Origin: Phycicoccus sp. HDW14
GTDB lineage: Bacteria > Actinomycetota > Actinomycetes > Actinomycetales > Dermatophilaceae
Direction: 5' to 3'
DNA length: 64,000 nucleotides
Assembly: GCF_011383005.1 (NCBI RefSeq)
Contig: NZ_CP049935.1
Location: 2,790,001-2,854,000 of the forward strand
Under the pieces are notes generated by a model. It was given only the letters and a program-made list of their open reading frames with translations, did no database searches and was not told the origin of the DNA. The translations under genes and the position numbers were made by a program. Below are positions 61,925 to 64,000 of this stretch, piece after piece (within the stretch, counting starts at the first letter, position 1; each line of letters begins with the position of its first letter).

Positions 61925-62701
61925 ATGGCCAAGCGCATCGACGTCAAGGACCTCGACATCTACTACGGCGACTTCAAGGCCGTCGAGGGCGTGACGATGA
62001 CCGTGGAGCCGCGCTCCGTCACGGCGTTCATCGGCCCCTCCGGCTGCGGCAAGTCGACCGTGCTGCGGACCCTCAACCGCATGCACGAGGTCATCCCCGG
62101 CGGTCGGGTGCACGGGTCGGTCATGCTCGACGACCAGGACCTCTACGCCTCGTCGATGGACCCCGTCGCGGTGCGCCGGACGGTCGGCATGGTGTTCCAG
62201 CGGCCCAACCCGTTCCCGACGATGTCGATCCGCGACAACGTCGCTGCCGGCCTGCGGCTCAACGGGATCAAGAAGAAGTCGACGCTCGACGAGGTCGTCG
62301 AGAAGTCGCTGCGTGGTGCGAACCTCTGGACCGAGGTCAAGGACCGGCTCGACAAGCCGGGTGCCGGGCTCTCAGGTGGCCAGCAGCAGCGGCTGTGCAT
62401 CGCCCGGGCCATCGCGGTCAACCCGCAGGTGCTGCTCATGGACGAGCCGTGCTCGGCGCTCGACCCGATCTCGACGCTGGCCATCGAGGACCTCATCAAC
62501 GACCTCAAGGCCGAGTACACGATCGTCATCGTCACGCACAACATGCAGCAGGCGGCGCGGGTCTCGGACCAGACGGCGTTCTTCAACCTCAAGGCCACCG
62601 GCGAGCCCGGGCGTCTCGTCGAGGTGGGCGACACCCCGCGCATCTTCAGCAACCCCACCGAGAAGGCGACCGAGGACTACATCAGCGGCCGCTTCGGCTG
62701 A
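61925..62701 (+). CDS. pstB: Phosphate ABC transporter ATPase PstB
   Basis: A 258-residue ATPase that drives PstCA. Walker A is [21 protein letters not shown]-loop [20 protein letters not shown], signature [20 protein letters not shown], Walker [21 protein letters not shown] and switch [20 protein letters not shown]. The FQ(R/K)PNPFP and [11 protein letters not shown] motifs are specific to PstB. ATG 61925 lies 61 bases after pstA. Last gene of the operon; a palindrome follows 19 bases downstream. Confidence 0.97.
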   Translation: MAKRIDVKDLDIYYGDFKAVEGVTMTVEPRSVTAFIGPSGCGKSTVLRTLNRMHEVIPGGRVHGSVMLDDQDLYASSMDPVAVRRTVGMVFQRPNPFPTMSIRDNVAAGLRLNGIKKKSTLDEVVEKSLRGANLWTEVKDRLDKPGAGLSGGQQQRLCIARAIAVNPQVLLMDEPCSALDPISTLAIEDLINDLKAEYTIVIVTHNMQQAARVSDQTAFFNLKATGEPGRLVEVGDTPRIFSNPTEKATEDYISGRFG

Positions 62702-62719
62702 CCCCCCTCCTCCCTCCCC

Positions 62720-62790
62720 GACTTATTGCCCAGAACCCACCTCAGGAGGCGCTCCGACGCCCCTGCCAGGTGGGTTCTGGGCAATCAGTC
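62720..62790. repeat. 71-nt palindrome, family P3 copy 1
   Basis: A stem of 23 positions (62720-62742 with 62768-62790) with one mismatch closes a 25-base loop. The arm core ATTGCCCAGAACCCAC is shared with copy 2 at 63877-63953. The palindrome also encodes the last residues and stop codon of the AbiEi-like gene. Confidence 0.8.
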
Positions 62791-63776
62791 AGGTCGCGGT
62801 GGCAGCAGGAGCACACGAGTCGCCCGCGGAACAGGTGTGGACGGGCCCGCTCGACGGCCGCCCTCCAGCGCACGTCGAGGCGGTCGTCCGATGCGAGGGC
62901 ATCGCCGGTGTCCCACCGCACCACCTCGAGCCCGAGGTCGCGCATCCGGGTCTCCCGCACACCCTGGGCGATGACTCGCCGGGCGGCCACCTCGTCGGTC
63001 GGTTGGCCCGGTGGGGCATCGGCCAGGTACTTGCCACGCCCGTCGGCCTCGCCCACCACGCCGTGTTCGGCCCATCCCACGTCCGTTCGGGCGACGAAGC
63101 GACCCCGCTCGTCGAGGACGACGACCTGGGGGACTCCCCGCGGCAGGCCGAGCCGGTGGAACCGCCAGGCGCTCACGGACTCGAGCCACGACTCGCGCCG
63201 CCCGTCGGCCAGGGACAGGATCGCGTCGGCCGCCGCGATGCCCGGCCAACGGCGTTGGTGCTCGCGCATGGTCCGGAGGACGGATGCCGTCACGGTTCCC
63301 CTGCGCAGGGCACCGTCGACCACCGCCAGCGCGTCGCCGGGCGGGAGGTCGCGCAGGCAGTCGACGACGGTCCGGACCGGAAGGAGGTACGGCGTGCCGC
63401 CGCGGATCCAGACGTGCGACGGTGGCGTCCGGCCCCTGTGGAAGCGGCGCCACGCGTCGTCCCGCGAGGTCCGGGAGTCGTCGAGGAGGGTCATCGTCGC
63501 GCGCTGCGGCGGGGTCGGCGGCATGGGCAGCCCGAGGATCGCGGCATGGCTGGTGTGGCTGATGATCGCGTCCGGGGTGACCCGCGCAGCCGTCCGGGCG
63601 AGGGCGAGGTGTCGTTCCCACGGCCGCAGCGGCTCCCAGTCGGCCGTCGGCGCGTAGAGCCCCGCCGCGATGCGGGTCAGCTCGCCCCGACCGACGGCGC
63701 CGTCGAGGCGGCGCTCGGTCCATCCGGCCACCAGGGCCTCGGTCCGCGTGAAGGGCGGGGGTGGCGTGTCGCGCAT
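62742..63776 (-). CDS. AbiEi-like winged-helix plus DUF559/Vsr-like nuclease-fold protein
   Basis: A 344-residue protein. Residues 1-60 look like the winged helix of type IV AbiEi antitoxins (GAVGRGELTRIAAGLYAPTA). A middle helical part has HTSHAAILGLPMPPTPPQRA and VRTVVDCLRDLPPGDALAVV. The C-terminal part has a PD-(D/E)XK-like core, RFVARTDVGWAEHGVVGEAD and GRGKY, with the Asp, Glu-x-Asp and Lys placed as in Vsr/DUF559 nucleases. This two-part type is common in actinobacteria; no toxin gene is adjacent. The last 16 residues are coded by the P3 palindrome, so the true end may have been changed by its insertion. Start ATG 63776. Confidence 0.75.
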   Translation of the reverse strand: MRDTPPPPFTRTEALVAGWTERRLDGAVGRGELTRIAAGLYAPTADWEPLRPWERHLALARTAARVTPDAIISHTSHAAILGLPMPPTPPQRATMTLLDDSRTSRDDAWRRFHRGRTPPSHVWIRGGTPYLLPVRTVVDCLRDLPPGDALAVVDGALRRGTVTASVLRTMREHQRRWPGIAAADAILSLADGRRESWLESVSAWRFHRLGLPRGVPQVVVLDERGRFVARTDVGWAEHGVVGEADGRGKYLADAPPGQPTDEVAARRVIAQGVRETRMRDLGLEVVRWDTGDALASDDRLDVRWRAAVERARPHLFRGRLVCSCCHRDLTDCPEPTWQGRRSAS

Positions 63777-63876
63777 CGCCCCACCGTCCGGGGCGCGGGG
63801 CGGTCCGTCGAGGTGTCGGACTCGACCTGTGGACGGTCGTGCCACCCCGACCCACCTGTGGACACACGCCCCAGCT

Positions 63877-63953
63877 CCCGACTTATTGCCCAGAACCCAC
63901 CCGGGCGACCCCGATTCCCGTCCTCCGACGTGGGTTCTGGGCAATAAGTCGGG
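63877..63953. repeat. 77-nt palindrome, family P3 copy 2
   Basis: A perfect 23-bp stem (63877-63899 with 63931-63953) around a 31-base loop. Arm sequence matches copy 1 except at one or two bases; loops differ. It lies 101 bases upstream of the AbiEi-like gene, so the gene is bracketed by the two copies. Confidence 0.85.
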
Positions 63954-63965
63954 GCGGGGCGGGGG

Positions 63966-64000
63966 TCAGGTGAGGGGGGACAGGATCAGGTAGACGAGGG
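63966..64000 (-). CDS. C-terminal end of a gene running off the right edge
   Basis: On the minus strand the last ten codons before a TGA at 63968-63966 read LVYLILSPLT, a hydrophobic end like that of a membrane protein. Only about 35 bases are visible, so this is a weak call. Confidence 0.3.
   Translation of the reverse strand, partial: LVYLILSPLT

Noticed and set aside
62742..63776. A complete AbiE toxin-antitoxin system
   Set aside because: Only the AbiEi-like/DUF559 protein is present; no AbiEii nucleotidyltransferase is adjacent within the window.

Overview
The window is chromosomal DNA of very high GC content, packed with genes, and reads as a motile actinobacterium. The evidence is CarD, a mycothiol gene set (mshA, mshD, a mycothiol-dependent formaldehyde dehydrogenase), SenX3/RegX3, many GTG starts, many leaderless promoters, and a full flagellar locus. 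An origin in Micrococcales (Dermatophilaceae/Intrasporangiaceae type) is an inference from this gene mix, not proven. I saw no tRNA, rRNA, CRISPR array, transposase or prophage gene.

Layout. (1) 1-10.6 kb is a flagellar region. On the minus strand, in transcription order, are fliC, fliD, fliS, a FliT-like gene, flgK, flgL, flgB, flgC, fliE and fliF (cut by the window edge). On the plus strand are flgN, fliW and csrA. A FliA/WhiG-type sigma gene lies between the two groups. Three promoters share a sigma-28-like motif, and the fliC leader has two CsrA-like GGA sites. (2) 10.6-18.2 kb holds an LCP lipoprotein, a ThrE-type exporter coupled to a Ser/Thr kinase, a CBS protein, a sugar-ABC ATPase and a DUF4032 protein. 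(3) 18.2-22.5 kb is a cluster of small Pro-rich membrane proteins, including two convergent DUF2752 genes and two tandem paralogues. (4) 22.6-30.5 kb has rlmB, cysS, a mycothiol-dependent formaldehyde detoxification pair with its regulator, ispF, ispD and carD. (5) 30.5-39.2 kb has regX3-senX3, phoU, ppk2 and two large tandem proteins with a degenerate sigma-factor-like head, one membrane helix and an exported tail. (6) 39.2-55.1 kb has gpmA, a YbjN protein, mshA, dtd, asparaginase, an HbhA-like protein with its regulator, BKACE, ygfZ, a Fur-family gene, a second LCP protein, nitrobindin, DsrE, MoaD/ThiS, a GlnR-like regulator and mshD. (7) 55.2-62.7 kb has ppk1, mutT1 and pstSCAB. (8) The right end has an AbiEi/DUF559-like gene bracketed by two copies of a palindrome.

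How the genes work together. Phosphate genes dominate the second half. PHO-box-like 11-bp repeats lie in front of phoU and pstS, which fits control by the SenX3/RegX3 pair encoded here; ppk1 and ppk2 supply polyphosphate turnover. mshA and mshD make mycothiol, and the formaldehyde dehydrogenase uses it. FliW, CsrA and the fliC leader form a recognisable flagellin feedback loop.

Two points matter to any reader. First, eight otherwise sound genes (fliT-like, fliS, the sigma gene, a small membrane gene, phoU, asparaginase, a membrane gene, mshD) are each broken by what looks like one missing base in a short G or C run. This pattern points to sequencing or assembly error more than to gene decay. 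Second, intergenic spaces carry at least three families of related long palindromes, with three, two and two copies.
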